DNA of 64,000 nt from Sabellastarte sp. h YS-2021 (taxonomy: Eukaryota > Annelida > Polychaeta > Sabellida > Sabellidae): NCBI GenBank assembly GCA_964017235.1, contig OZ024931.1, positions 108,208,221 to 108,272,220 of the forward strand. The letters run 5' to 3'. The translations under genes were made by a program, and so were the position numbers. This document shows positions 1-11,400 of this stretch, piece by piece (position 1 is the first letter of the stretch; the number at the start of each line of letters is the position of its first letter). The notes beneath the pieces are model-generated. The model saw only the letters and a program-made list of their open reading frames with translations, searched no databases and was not told where the DNA came from.

Positions 1-430
1 TTAAATTTGATTTAAATTTACAATGTTTTTAAGTTCAAAACAAAGATTTTAATTTAGGAGGAATTTTCCCTTGATTAAAAATTAAGAGACAAAGAAGCAC
101 ACAAAATAAAAATCTTGAGAAACCCAAACACTTCAATACAAAATAAAACAAGTAAGTAATTCTCCAGTTTCTAGTACTTCCAATGCCTGAAACACAAAAA
201 TAATAGTTCACTGTCTTAAAATAAACACAGATCAATAAAGTAACATTAAACACTCACCACAACAAATTATCCACAGCATTGTAAAATGACTAATCTATAT
301 TTTTTCAAAAACTGCTTTCTGTGAGTCTCAGATCCATATTTTATATGATTTTTATATTCAATAAGGCCATTAAGTTTACATAATGGAGCACCACTTAGCC
401 ATTATCTATATAATAATTTCCAAGTTGTGT
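1..430 (-). repeat. Interspersed repeat, inverted copy of 43370-44290
   Basis: The reverse complement of this stretch matches the plus strand at 43370-44290. Matches include the block containing RNWRITYLFYF in translation, the run around ctgtggataatttgttgtgg, and one arm of the hairpin at 43378-43492 (here at about 365-415). No protein function is apparent, and the matching open frames are repeat consensus rather than a gene. The copy ends about 50 bases from the gene A transmembrane exon, so it lies in the intron before the missing tail exon. Confidence 0.7.
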
Positions 431-478
431 TATTTAATCTCAACAGGTCCAGTCTATACTTTTAAATAAAGATTGTAC

Positions 479-584
479 CTTCTCTTTTTGAGGCAGCAGT
501 AAATCCCCACAGTCATAGAGATGGTAATACTTATCACGGCAATTAGAACAAGAGCAATTGTGATTATCACACTCGAAGGAATCT
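479..584 (-). CDS. Gene A exon 18: transmembrane helix
   Basis: This 106-nt exon encodes one hydrophobic helix (VIITIALVLIAVISITISM) followed by GIYCCLKKR. The Cys pair and basic stop-transfer residues mark the cytoplasmic side of a type I membrane protein. The donor is GTACAA. Two in-frame acceptors exist 6 nt apart (ends at 584 or 590). 584 was chosen because only that one is conserved in gene B (59107). The reading phase leaves two bases for the next, unseen tail exon. Confidence 0.85.
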
Positions 585-935
585 CTGAAACTGTAAATAA
601 AATGTTTGTACAGTATTATGTAGGGAAAATTATTTAATGTTTACAAAGAACACTAATTCTAATCTGCTACTTGACTATTAGTCAACTTGTGTTGACAAAC
701 CTTAACAAAGTTAATAAAAGTAGAGTCAGTAAATGCATTCCCAGAGGCCAGACCTCTGCCTGGGTAGTTGAGTTTAACCACAAACACCCTAAATTGAAAA
801 TGGGATTGTGGAATATTCTGGATTGTTTGGGCGTCTAGGTTATGGTCCGGATATTTTTCAAAATGTTTCCAAAATTCATGACTCTATTGTAACATTTATA
901 TTTTTGGATGCTGAATATATTTACATGGTAAATAC
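585..935 (-). other. Intron, gene A 17/18
   Basis: A 351-bp intron. Apart from splice sites I see nothing in it. The paralogous intron in gene B is 59108-59519. Confidence 0.7.
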
Positions 936-1342
936 CTGTGCCTGGGTTATTTGTGCCTTCAACAGAACCAGTATCTCCCACTCGAATATCATCTTTTGCT
1001 GGTATAACTGTACTTGCTGTGCTGCTGAAAGCTGTGCTTCTGGATGTTGTGGTTGTACTTGAAGATGTAGTTGTAGGACTTGGTGTGGTGGTTGTGGTAC
1101 TTTGTGTGGTGGTTGTGATACTTGGTGTGTTGGTTGTTGTTCTTTGTGTGGTGGTTGGTGTGGTGGTTCTTGGTGTCATGGTGGTGGTTGTTGTAGTGGT
1201 TGTGGTGCTTTGTGTGGTGGTTGTAGTGCTAGTTGCAGTTGTGGAAATCTTCTGATAGGCTGTTATACCATAAGCTTTCAGCAAAACTTGATCACCAATG
1301 CTATATATTGGACCACCATTTTTATGCAGCTTCTGAATGTGT
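936..1342 (-). CDS. Gene A exon 17: end of propeller 3 and Thr-rich mucin-like stalk
   Basis: This 407-nt exon starts with the end of the last propeller (HIQKLHKNGGPIYSIGDQVL), continues through a short linker ending in AYQK, then about 75 residues made almost only of Thr with some Ser/Pro, then a less biased segment ending in NNPGTG. Such Thr/Ser tracts are usually heavily O-glycosylated and hold an ectodomain away from the membrane. The DNA is an imperfect ACC/ACA-type repeat, so length changes by whole codons are expected; gene B is 21 nt shorter. The opposite strand has a long Val/Gly-rich open frame that is only a shadow. Confidence 0.85.
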
Positions 1343-1384
1343 CTAAAAGCAAAGAATAAGTTTAGGTAGTTTTTTATGCCTGTA

Positions 1385-1540
1385 CCACACATGCAAGGAT
1401 ATGATGGTAACACAATCACCTCCTACCTCTGCAATTGAATTCCAGCCAAAGATGGTATTTTTCCTGCCGTTGGTCAGTGGTTCACTGTACAAAATGTTGA
1501 CAAATGGTACATACTGGCATCACACGAGATATATCACATG
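1385..1540 (+). repeat. Decayed tRNA-derived SINE remnant
   Basis: It shares ttggtcagtggttcactgta and flanking sequence with the better preserved copy at 59945-60180 in the paralogous intron of gene B, so the insertion predates the gene duplication. This copy has lost much of its 3' half. Confidence 0.55.
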
Positions 1541-2066
1541 TGCAATGATTAACATAGACAGTATTGGATTAGTATTCCCCTTATGACACCTAGAGAGACA
1601 AGTTGCAAGTTGAGGACTGTACATACCAACAGTGACTTGATATGGGATAATAATTAAAAAAATAACTAAGTGGAAACTCATGTGATATACTCTGGGTCTT
1701 TGCACTGATAATAACTTGATATTAGCCAATACAATGTTAATTTTGTTTTGAAGAAATTTTCAGCCTTTTTTAGACTTGCATATACCATCAGCATACAATG
1801 GACAACCTCATTTGGAATTGACTTCCTTGCTTAGGATCCAATTTTAAAACATTTTCAATCGTGTTTTGAGTTTATTCACTACTGGAATCTAAGCTTACTT
1901 TATCAGATGGCATTGGAAAGGTGCACACATCCATTCAGAGTCCACTGGAGCCTTTGCCAGTGGACCTGTCTATAATAACTGATTATTTGAATTGATGATA
2001 AAAGGTACAGCAAGGCAAAAATGAGTCTACTTCATTTGTGATATTTTATAAATTCTATCAACTCAC

Positions 2067-2223
2067 CCACTGTTCCAACTTGTTAGGTAAATAAAATCAT
2101 TAAGGAATGCAACTCCAAAGAATCGTTCTCCAGTCTCTGAGAACAGCAATATTCTGTTTGTACCATCTGTGTACACTGATTCTACTCTGCCTAGCTGACC
2201 ATCACACCAGTACAAGACTTGTG
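2067..2223 (-). CDS. Gene A exon 16: LDLR class B repeats, propeller 3
   Basis: A 157-nt exon encoding a class B blade: QVLYWCDGQLGRVESV, then TDGTNRILLF and the inter-blade strand FFGVAFLNDFIYLTSW. The YWCD block is the family signature (YWTD). The donor is GTGAGT and the acceptor is CTCAG. The phase joins exon 15 through GCA (Ala) and exon 17 through GGA (Gly). Gene B has an exon of the same length. Confidence 0.88.
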
Positions 2224-2591
2224 CTGAGTTAAGAAAGCAATCAAATTTAAACCAGAGTATTTGGACAAAATGTGCAATATATACACTTAAAAAGTCAATG
2301 TGTTTTGGAAATAGTTATCACATATATTATGTAGAACTATGTCATATACAGTGCACATCATGTGTGAGACATTATACAATGAAAAAAGTGTTTGTGAATG
2401 TTTATTTTGTCCAGTATCAAATTAAACTAGAAGTTTCATTAGAAATTGTAATTTAACTCTCCTAAAAAGTTTATTGACAATTTCTTTGGGTTATGTCAAA
2501 ATAGTAGTTTTTCTATTTGGAAAAGGAATACTGCAAAAATCCTCAAAAATATATGCAATAAGAAAATCTGACAAAACTTTAAGATAAAAAC
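2224..2591 (-). other. Intron, gene A 15/16
   Basis: A 368-bp AT-rich intron in which I see nothing beyond splice sites. The gene B counterpart carries a 61.16-61.41 kb insertion. Confidence 0.65.
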
Positions 2592-2722
2592 CTTCTCTGT
2601 CTATTGTAAGACCATTGGGCCATGCAATATTTGTGACTGAAACAATGGTTCTTCGACTGCTGCCAAAATAATTGGCTGTCTCTATCTTTGGTACAATACC
2701 CCAATCAGTCCAGTACATCTTT
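2592..2722 (-). CDS. Gene A exon 15: LDLR class B repeat, propeller 3
   Basis: This 131-nt exon encodes [20 protein letters not shown], a textbook YWTD blade with the WGxxPKIE block, then RRTIVSV and the strand [11 protein letters not shown]. It is followed by a GTTTTT donor, a weak but GT site, and preceded by CTTTTTCAG. The matching exon in gene B is the same length and nearly the same protein. Confidence 0.9.
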
Positions 2723-3182
2723 CTGAAAAAGAATTAGAACCCATTGACTAAGTTGATGTCGTAGCATTTTACATTGAGAGATTCAAGTGATTAAATGCCA
2801 AACTTGATCATAGCCACTCAGGCATTTATGTATTAAATGAAAACAATGCAATCAAATGTCAATGTTGTTGTTTAGAAGGTCTTGCCAGGCCAGAACCACA
2901 GTAAATTAGTATGGCAGTAAATAAACATTGATGACAGATCCATTGATTACTGATATTTGAAGTCCAATGGGTGTGATATTTGTAGAATTTGTCCATGGCA
3001 ATCATGCACATGAAGTTTTCCATACTATAAAAGCTTTAAATAAAAGAATTTCGGAATTGACATCCTGGTTGCCAATTGTGCTACTTTATAACATGGGAAT
3101 TTCAAATACAATATTTAATTGTTATTTGTTTCATTTTAGGCAGAGTATAAAAATATAAATCCTTCATGCTGTGTACCTCATC

Positions 3183-4491
3183 TGTTACATATATAGGTAC
3201 TGTGTCTGTGCATTATTTGATCTAAGTTTTATATGTATGTATTAACATTTAAAGTAAGGGAGTTATTGATTTTTGTGGTATGTGGTACTGATGTTTACTG
3301 ATCTATTTATAGACTAAAGGAAATCCCTCTGGGCTTGTATAATCTCATTAGTTCTACTATACTGATCTATAAATAGATTTGGGGAAACCCTCTATAAGTT
3401 ACCTGTAGGTTCTAGAACTTCCTCACTTAATCTGGTGACTGGTATTATGTTCAAGTTAGTTCTATAAGATTCTAGAATTTCCATGACCATATATAAGAAC
3501 TGTACATCTGACCACACACAAATTTAGTATTCCCTGGCTATAAGGAAGGCTACTTGTGTCTTAGAACTAATATCAAGTGGATATAAACTACTTGTGTTGT
3601 TGTGAACATTTACTGGGGTGAACTGGATACATTGTCTGGATAGATTTGCTGTATGGCTCGTGCTAAAGAGTTTGTACAGTCACCATCCATGGAAGTTCTA
3701 CAAACTTTTAAAAAAGATATGTCAATGCAGATAGCACAAGAGTTACAGTTAGAGGTAAAAAGGTCAATGCGTAAGCATGAAGAATTATTGTTGAACAGTT
3801 AGTTGATGAAGACATTTTACCTGATATTCGTTTAGAAGTGTATAAAGCTCTGCCAATGGAACCTTCTGGGCAACTTGAAATCAGGTGGTTAGAAATCAAA
3901 AGAGAATTAAGATTCAAAGAGCTTGAAGCTCCAGCTTACCAATCAAAAGAAGAGCTTGAAGCTCAACAATGAATAGAAGAAATTGAAGCTTGAAAGGAAC
4001 AGCTTGAGGCTCAACACCAAAAAGAAGAGCTTGCATTTAAACATGAAAGAGAAATGAGAGCTTTAGAACTCAATGCCTATGAAGGATTGCCGATGAAGAG
4101 TCCATTGCCACCAAATTTTATTTGGGTAAAAATGTGCGACTGGTACTACCTTTTAATGAATCAGAAGTTGATAAATACTTTCAACATTTTGAATAAGTGG
4201 CTCAAAATTTGAAATGGCCTGCAGACCATTCCTGAACATAGAACAGATCAGAGGGCAGATCACAGGACAGATTGCTGGATACAGTAGATAAACTTAACTG
4301 TCAGTTACAGTGGTCAGGTCAGATTGGTTTCATTGTTGCATCATTGTGTGTACTATTGAGAGCATACCAGTTAACTGTAATCATTATTTTAATTGTTAAA
4401 ATAAATTTGTTAAGTTAAACTTTTTGTCTTTTCCTGTTGCAACTTAAAAGCAGCCAGTAACTGCTACCGTGCTTGCCCCATGACCATAACA
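3183..4491 (+). mobile_element. LTR-retroelement-like insertion with 5-bp target duplication
   Basis: The element starts TGTTA and ends TAACA. It is flanked by the 5-bp repeat TCATC (3178-3182 and 4492-4496). The matching intron of gene B (around 62270-62295) has one TCATC and no insertion. Inside, a decayed Gag-like frame begins near 3653 (MARAKEF), passes through a Glu/Leu-rich coiled-coil-like stretch with stops, and near 4130-4195 in another frame carries FNESEVDKYFQHFE, a motif type I associate with Ty3/Gypsy-like Gag. I could not see two matching LTRs by eye, no pol was found, and the element is clearly dead. Confidence 0.65.
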
Positions 4492-4783
4492 TCATCTTAG
4501 TTAACCTGTAAATTATGTTAACTGCATTTTTTATAACACCGGATTGGGGCTAAAAATGTAATCATATGCTTCTTTCAACAGCTGAAACTACTCTTGTATT
4601 CCGCCATATTACTTATAACGTGTGTAGGGCCTATGTTGTTTTATGAAATTGGGGGCTGTGGCCAGTTTGTAGGGGAAGTAGATGTTGGCAGGTCAGTCTT
4701 TCTTACAGAGCAAGTAGCCTGGCTGCATGTCAATTAAAATGCGTGCATAAAATACCAATTTCTGCATACCAATTTCTTCTCTC

Positions 4784-5249
4784 AAGCCTTTCTTACATCC
4801 CATCATATGTGCATGTACATCCTGGTTACAGAGAAAAATCAGCTGATTTTGAAAGGGACACTCAAGCTACACATGTGATTTGTACGGAATATGAAGGTAG
4901 CAGAGACCACACATTGAAAATTGGCATGCACATTAAGGAAAATTTACAAGAGGCTTGTGCACATGAGTTCTCCTTGCTTGTGTTGCTAGTGTTCCCCATT
5001 CACTTGCAGGGTTGCATGTTACTTATAATACACTCATGTGTACCTTGCATATATAAACCCACTGTGTGACCTGCCTCTAGCTGTAGACTATTCTTTAATA
5101 TTTAAGTAGTGATGTCTTGTTGGGAAAATACACCTTGTTTGCACGTGCAAATCTCTACTAACCCACTACCAGGATACTCACATATTTTTCAACAATATTG
5201 TAGCACACTTACATTTGTATAAACATATGATGGGATGTAAGAAAAGCTT
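4784..5249. mobile_element. 466-bp DNA element with 27-bp terminal inverted repeats
   Basis: The left end (4784-4810) and the reverse complement of the right end (5223-5249) agree at 26 of 27 positions and share TTTCTTACATCCCATCATAT. The paralogous intron of gene B lacks the insertion near 62555. The interior shows no transposase, so this is a non-autonomous (MITE-like) element. The exact target duplication is unclear. Confidence 0.7.
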
Positions 5250-5484
5250 AAGGTCATGGTACGTTGTCTACATGATGAGACACCTAGAGAACACCTTCAT
5301 TACACTTGCATTTCACTTGCATGTTACTTGCAAGTTTAGTTAATTTTTCCTGTGGCTAGTAGTAGGAACATGAATGGTGGGATATAAGAGAGGCTTAATG
5401 TAATATCAACAAAGCCTCAGAGACTCCGACATGTTGTTGTAAGTTTAATTCTAATTCATGATCACATATGCATGAGGAGAGTGA

Positions 5485-5540
5485 TCAAATGCCAACCTTT
5501 AGCACTAGGCCATTGAGACTGAGGTCTATCATTTTGGAGA
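5485..5540 (-). repeat. SINE tRNA-like fragment
   Basis: On the minus strand it reads as the head of the local SINE family (GGCCTAGTG type A box). The same fragment is at 62760-62815 in gene B, so it predates the gene duplication. Confidence 0.4.
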
Positions 5541-5557
5541 AAAAAATGCTTACTTAC

Positions 5558-5723
5558 TCACTATCAAAATCCAACACAATAGCTCTGGGTTCATCAACGC
5601 TTGTTATCACTGTAGAAACTGAGTTTCCATCATAATCCATTTTCACAATCACATCTTCTCCAGTGTCAGTGTAAAAGAGTAGCTTAGATTTCCAGTCCAC
5701 TGTCAATCCATCTGGTACTGAAT
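5558..5723 (-). CDS. Gene A exon 14: LDLR class B repeat, propeller 3
   Basis: A 166-nt exon: SVPDGLTVDWKSKLLFYTDT, then EDVIVKMDYDGNSVSTVI and the blade-closing EPRAIVLDFDSE. FYTD is a conservative variant of YWTD. The donor GTAAGT is preferred over an overlapping upstream GTGAGT because gene B keeps only the former (phase GA/A gives Glu-Lys-Met into exon 15). Confidence 0.9.
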
Positions 5724-6143
5724 CTAATAAGAAGAGACACACTCTCATTACTGAAGTCTGTTGCAATGCACCAAGAATTTTGATGTAGAATGAGGACTTT
5801 GTCAATAAGAATTAATTTTGTATGCAATTTAGCAAATTTGTGTTGCATTTGTATCCATCATAACAGATTCGATACTAAATATATTTATGAAAAATGTTAC
5901 ATACAGATAACAATTTACAAATTATGTAGAAATGGGATAACAGTTTATTCATTCAGAGGGTTTTGTGTGCTAAACCTGATGAAAAAAAACTGACCCATTT
6001 AAAATACATTTTAAAAAGACACTCATTAAGGGAAGAAATATATCATCACCTGATTGTACTACAAAGAAGCACCTAACTTTAACAATAAAATTGATTTATT
6101 GTTTCATTTGTCTTTCAACAGTCCTTTCAACGGTAGTCCTTAC
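5724..6143 (-). other. Intron, gene A 13/14
   Basis: A 420-bp AT-rich intron that aligns throughout with 63002-63428 of gene B. I see nothing else in it. Confidence 0.65.
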
Positions 6144-6383
6144 CCGAGGTCAATTGTTGTATTGTGACTTCTCCATTACCAGACAATGTGGATCTTTTAA
6201 TAGTTTTAGCCACAACATCAGTCCAAAATATTAGTTCTTCTAGTGGGTCTATATCAATGGCAACTGGATTTCTAAGGTCAGAAGCCTTTATTGCACTTAA
6301 ACTGTTATCAGATAGGTCCATCTGGAATATTTCACTCTGTATTGTGTCCACAAATATAAGAGCAGCATCAAGAAGAAGTGGAT
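6144..6383 (-). CDS. Gene A exon 13: start of propeller 3
   Basis: A 240-nt exon reading PLLLDAALIFVDTIQSEIFQ, then RNPVAIDIDPLEELIFWTDV and VAKTIKRSTLSGNGEV. The ALIFVD...I...L strand is how LRP propellers begin after an EGF module; FWTD is the second blade. The acceptor is TTTTTTCAG and the donor GTAAGG. Phase joins the EGF exon via AAT (Asn). Confidence 0.9.
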
Positions 6384-7154
6384 CTGAAAAAAATATATAA
6401 AAATGTTTAACTTCCTTCCCAATTAATTTCTCCAGTTGCTTTAGATCTATCAAGAATGTTTACTTACAACTTGGTAAAATTAACCACGATTATGTGACAT
6501 AGTTGAGTAATAGCTACTTTGAGCACTAAGCATTGCTTTTTATAAGAAATTCTGGGATAACTGCCAATATCCCAGTGATATATATTGTCATGGTAAAAAG
6601 TCCAATTGTAGCTTCTGCCAATCAAAACATAGTAGAATGTCCAATGTAAGCTTTTGGAACCTAAACTTGGCAGAAAATCCAATTTTGAATTCCGCTGTTA
6701 CATTCTTGTTGCAAAATTGGGCTTCTTATTAAACTATATAGAGCTAAAGGAATTATATAAAGTCTTACATTTTTATGGCACTGTATCGAGAGTGTCATAC
6801 ATGTTTACTTTTGCATCCATTGGGCACCTGCTTCTCTAACAATAAAGCAACTCTTATAATTTTGTACTATTTATCACTCCAGTATTTAAATAAACAGCAG
6901 ATCACAGAGTTACATACTTGAATATCTACTTTTTCAGTTGAATATATGTATACAATCCTTGTATTATGTGTTCCACTTCTTCTTGCTTAAATGTGTACTT
7001 ACCTTTAAAAATATCTGGTATAATTAAAACTGATATCAATCTACCTCTTCATGTTAAAATCGTTGGATTCACACAACACAATATTTGTGCCTATGTTTGT
7101 GCCTTTCTTGCATTCATTTACTATATAGTATTATTAAGCAATCAAAACCCTTAC
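6384..7154 (-). other. Intron, gene A 12/13
   Basis: A 771-bp AT-rich intron with no gene seen. Its start is similar to the sequence after 63669, where the window ends in gene B. Confidence 0.6.
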
Positions 7155-7274
7155 TTGATTTGCAGGTCTTGTCATCCAAACCTAATACATATCCTGTGCC
7201 ACACTTGCAGGTTCTACCACTGGGCTTTGGAAGACATATGTGTGAACAGACTCCATTGTTGGATGAACAATCAT
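7155..7274 (-). CDS. Gene A exon 12: EGF-like module 2
   Basis: A 120-nt exon with six cysteines in EGF order: DCSSNNGVCSHICLPKP, then GRTCKCGTGYVLGLDDKTC. The NNGxCSHxCLP and GxTCxCxxGYxL spacing is the LRP type of EGF that packs under a propeller. The donor is GTAAGG. The acceptor (TTGTAG) has a weak pyrimidine tract but fits the phase of both neighbours. Confidence 0.88.
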
Positions 7275-7899
7275 CTACAATGGATAATCATCAGAAAACT
7301 GCCCTCACAAATAGGTACTAAAACTAAGAAACACATATCACTATGCATTTAAAGACTTGTTTCATAAACATTATACAGTTAGAAGATAACTTTAAGAAGA
7401 TTATTAGAACCAGCCAAGGTTTATCAACATATTATCATATATTTATCCACCAAAATCTAGAAGATGACCCAAATACTATTTTCATCATTTTTGATACTAT
7501 TTTAAATCCCATTAGTTCATGCCAAAATGTTGGAATCAAATAAATTTTTCACCAAGAGCACTAGTAGCTGGCTCGATTACTGTAACCTGATTTTGTGTGA
7601 CCGAAGCAAGTAGAACTGCCTCTGTTGAATTGTCTACCAGTTGTAAATTTGAACTCCGTTTCTAGTAAAGAGCTTCCCTCCTGTTCATCAGTGTACTAAT
7701 TTTCAAGAACCACCTTGCAGTCTCTTATTTTAATCTCTTTATCTGGTTGCATTGGTAAATTTCAGCAACCTCAGTCATATCCACAGATTACCAGTTTCGA
7801 TTGTCCCCAAGCAAATTGGGAGCCAGCGTTCTGCTCATGTAGAATCATACAAGTGGATTTATTTATTTAGTTTTTTACATCACCCCTAGACCCTTTGTA

Positions 7900-8075
7900 T
7901 CAGTTTTATTCTGACGGGTATGTAAAGTCATCAAGGTTCTGTCCTGTAAACTGCCGAGTAACAGCCAGAAAGAAGCACCTTTCAGACATGGGGTCAGACT
8001 GTTGTTCAAACAAACTCAGATCTCAGAGGTGATAGCCAAGTGTTACCATTAGGCCATTGTGACCCCCATCCATAC
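7900..8075 (-). repeat. Decayed SINE, minus orientation
   Basis: The minus strand reads GGCCTAATGGTAAC (A-box-like) followed by a Cys/His-free tRNA-like head and a degraded tail, resembling the family at 24775-24915. It is old and no target duplication is visible. Confidence 0.45.
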
Positions 8076-8485
8076 AAGTTGAATAAATTAACAATTGTAA
8101 TCAGGTGACAAAATTATGGCTTCTACAGACTCTCCCCTATCTCCCCTGGTGATGGCTGTTTTCATGTTGACATGATCTGTGATTTTGGACTATCCTTTAT
8201 AGTAAATCAGTGCCTCAGATGATGTTAATATTTTAATTTGACAAAATTTCATTTGTTGTTATCATATCTTAAACTGCTATCATTTATAATGCAAATAAGT
8301 GAGGAGTACAGTGCACATTTGTACATAGTTAGTGATGAAAGTTCCCTCAAATCTATTTTGCAATGGTTAAAGCATATACATTATTGGTATATTGGCAAAT
8401 TTGGAATGGTTCAAATACAAAATCATAGACACAAAGTGTTTTGTTCATTTTAGTGTAGCATCAAGAATATGTCATATTCTAGGGA

Positions 8486-11400
8486 GTGTTGAACACCACC
8501 TCACAAATAGTGTCAGGTAATAAAATAAAGGTGTTATCTGCAAACTGCCAAAGACTACAATATAAACAGAAAAGAACTGACGTTATGGGATATTTCACGC
8601 AAAAAGATACAAATATTCTTTGCCTTCAGGATACTCATTGGACAGAAAAGGATTTAAAAGATTTAAAAAATATATGGTCTGGGGACTGCTATATTCATGG
8701 GTCTAAAACAAATGCAAGAGGTGTAGCAATTCTTTTCCGGAATAATTTTGAATACGAAGTACTATCAACTCAGAAAGACACAGACGGAAATTATCTTAGC
8801 CTTATTCTGAAAATAAGTTCTGTGACCATAAACCTCATGACAATCTATGCACCTAATAGGGATTCCCCACTATTTTTCTCTAAATTACAAGATCTATTAC
8901 AAGACAATGATGCAGACTACTGTGTCATATGTGGGGACTTTAATTTAGTATTGAATCCAGTTATGGATACATATGGATACAAACACATTGATAATCCAAA
9001 AGCCAGACTTGCTACCTTAAAAATCATGGAGGACTTTGGTTTAGTAGATATTTACAGACACCAACACCCAAGTGCCCGTCGCTTCACTTGGAGGAAGTGA
9101 AATCCAGTAAAGCAAGCCAGATTGGACTTTTACCTCATATCAGAAACCCTCGCAGACTTAATAGACAATTGTGAAATCAAATCAGGATACAGGTCTGACT
9201 ATTCCTGTATAGAATTAACCATAACATTAAATAATTTCAAAATTGGGAAAGGAATCTGGAAATTCAATAATAGTTTGTTAAAGAACCAAGATTATTTGAA
9301 TCTAATAAATAAAGTTATTAAAGAGGAAGCAATTAAATATGCTCTACCAGTCTATAATTTGGAATATCTTGATGAAAACTATAGAGAAGTCAATTTCACA
9401 ATTGATAACAATTTATTTTTAGAAGTTCTTCTTTTAAGAATACGTGGTGAAAGTATAAAATTCTCAACTCTTATAAAAAAGAAAAATAACTCAAAAGAAA
9501 TGGAATTGATAAAAGATATAGAATATTTAGAGCAACATAATGATGTCACTACATTACATGGGGATCTATTGTCTGACAAAAAGGCAGAGCTTGAATATTT
9601 GAGACAAAATAAAGTGAAGGGGGAACAAATAAGGTCTCGTATACAATGGTTAAGTGAGGGAGAAAAACCACCCAAAACCTTCTGTAAATTGGAAACCAAA
9701 AATTTTATTGAAAAAAACTATCAGAAAGCTCCAAATTCAAAATGGACAGTATATTTATGACCAAAAAGAATTGCTACACCAAGTAAAGACTTACTATACT
9801 AACTTATTCAAAAACCAAGTACCTCAACACAGAAATATCCAATCATCTGAAAAATATAACACTTCCACAAATTACAGACGGTGACCTAGAACATCACATT
9901 CAACTTGGGGAAATGAACTCAATTCTCCAAAAAATGAAACATAATAAAACATGATAGCACATAGACTAAAAAGAAATTTGGACCAAATCATTTCAAAATC
10001 GCAAACGGGTTTTGTTCCAGGGAAGCATATGAGTGACAGTACCAGATTAATATACGATATAATGTTTCATGCTGAAAGGGAAAATAAAGTTGGGCTTTTA
10101 TTATTAATTAACTTTGAAAACTCCATTTCTTGGAACTTTTTAAACAATATTTTAGTCAAATTTGGCCTAAGTAACAATTTTATAAAATGGGTAATACTTT
10201 TTAATAAGGACATAAAAGCTTATATATTGCAATGTGGTTTTTTTGTCTGAAGAAATCCCAATTGAAAGAGGATGCAGACAAGAAGATCCCTTAGCACCAT
10301 ATCTGTTTTTAATGGGAGCAGAAATTCTGTCTATTCTAATCAAAGTAGACACAAAAATACTAGGTTTAAACATAAAGGATAACAGCATAAAGATAACTCA
10401 GTTTGCAGATGACACCACTCTCATTCTTGATGGCTCACAACACTCCCTAGAGGCAGCTCTTTTTTAGAAATCTTTGGAAACTTTTCAGGGCTGAAAATGA
10501 ATATGGAGAAAACTAAAGTCATATGGATAGGCAGAAAACATTACTCAAAAGAAAAATTAGATGTTAGTTATAATCTGCAATGGGGCAATCATGAATTCAC
10601 AATGTTAGGGTTAAATTTTTCCATAAATTTAAAAGAAATTTCAAATATAAATTATACTAGAACATTGGAAAAAGTTAGAAATGAGATGGGAAAATGGAAG
10701 TACAGATATCTGACACCCTTTGCCAGGATCACACTGATAAAAACGATGTTTCTTTCAAAATTAACACATTTGTTTCTGAGTGTTCCTGCCCCACCTACTG
10801 TCCTACAAGAAATCAATAGTTTAATGTTTTCATTTTTATGGAATAACAAACCTGATAAGGTTAAAAGAAACACCATCTGTGGAGACTATCTAAATGGGGG
10901 CCTGAAAATGATAAACATTTTTAACTTTGAAAGAGCGTTGAAATTAAATTGGATATGAAAAGTTATACACCAAACAGAGGCATCCTGGAAACTACTACTA
11001 CTTGATTCAGGCTACAAATTAAGTAATCTAACTTTAATGGGTGATAGCTTTCCATTTATACCACAGGCCCCACGAAATGATTTTTGGCAAATTGTTTTTG
11101 AATATTGGAAAGACTTCAACCAAAGTGTAATGAAGATATTTCACAGTCTTCTATATGGCACAACTATCAATCATCAAAATACCTCCTTTTCCTAGTCTCT
11201 TGGTACAACAAAGGAATACGGCTTGTGGGAGATATTCTTCACGAGGATGGGTCCATAATTTCCCATACAGAATTAAATAGCAAGTACAACTTTTCAAGCA
11301 ACATATTTGACTATCAGAGGACAAAGCTGTGCACAAAAAATTTATAAAAACATACCAGACAAATTCAAAATTTTCATATGAAAGACCAAACATTCCTTTT

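Noticed and set aside
35..253. Small membrane protein gene (72 codons, hydrophobic)
   Set aside because: The reading is repeated at 43877-44098 within an interspersed repeat, with length differences and no known domain.
938..1255. Plus-strand Val/Gly/Leu-rich open frame
   Set aside because: It is the antisense of the Thr-rich stalk exon; a low-complexity repeat keeps several frames open. The same applies at 59549-59818.
9379..9699. Minus-strand 106-codon open frame in the LINE
   Set aside because: It is the antisense shadow of the LINE polyprotein region.
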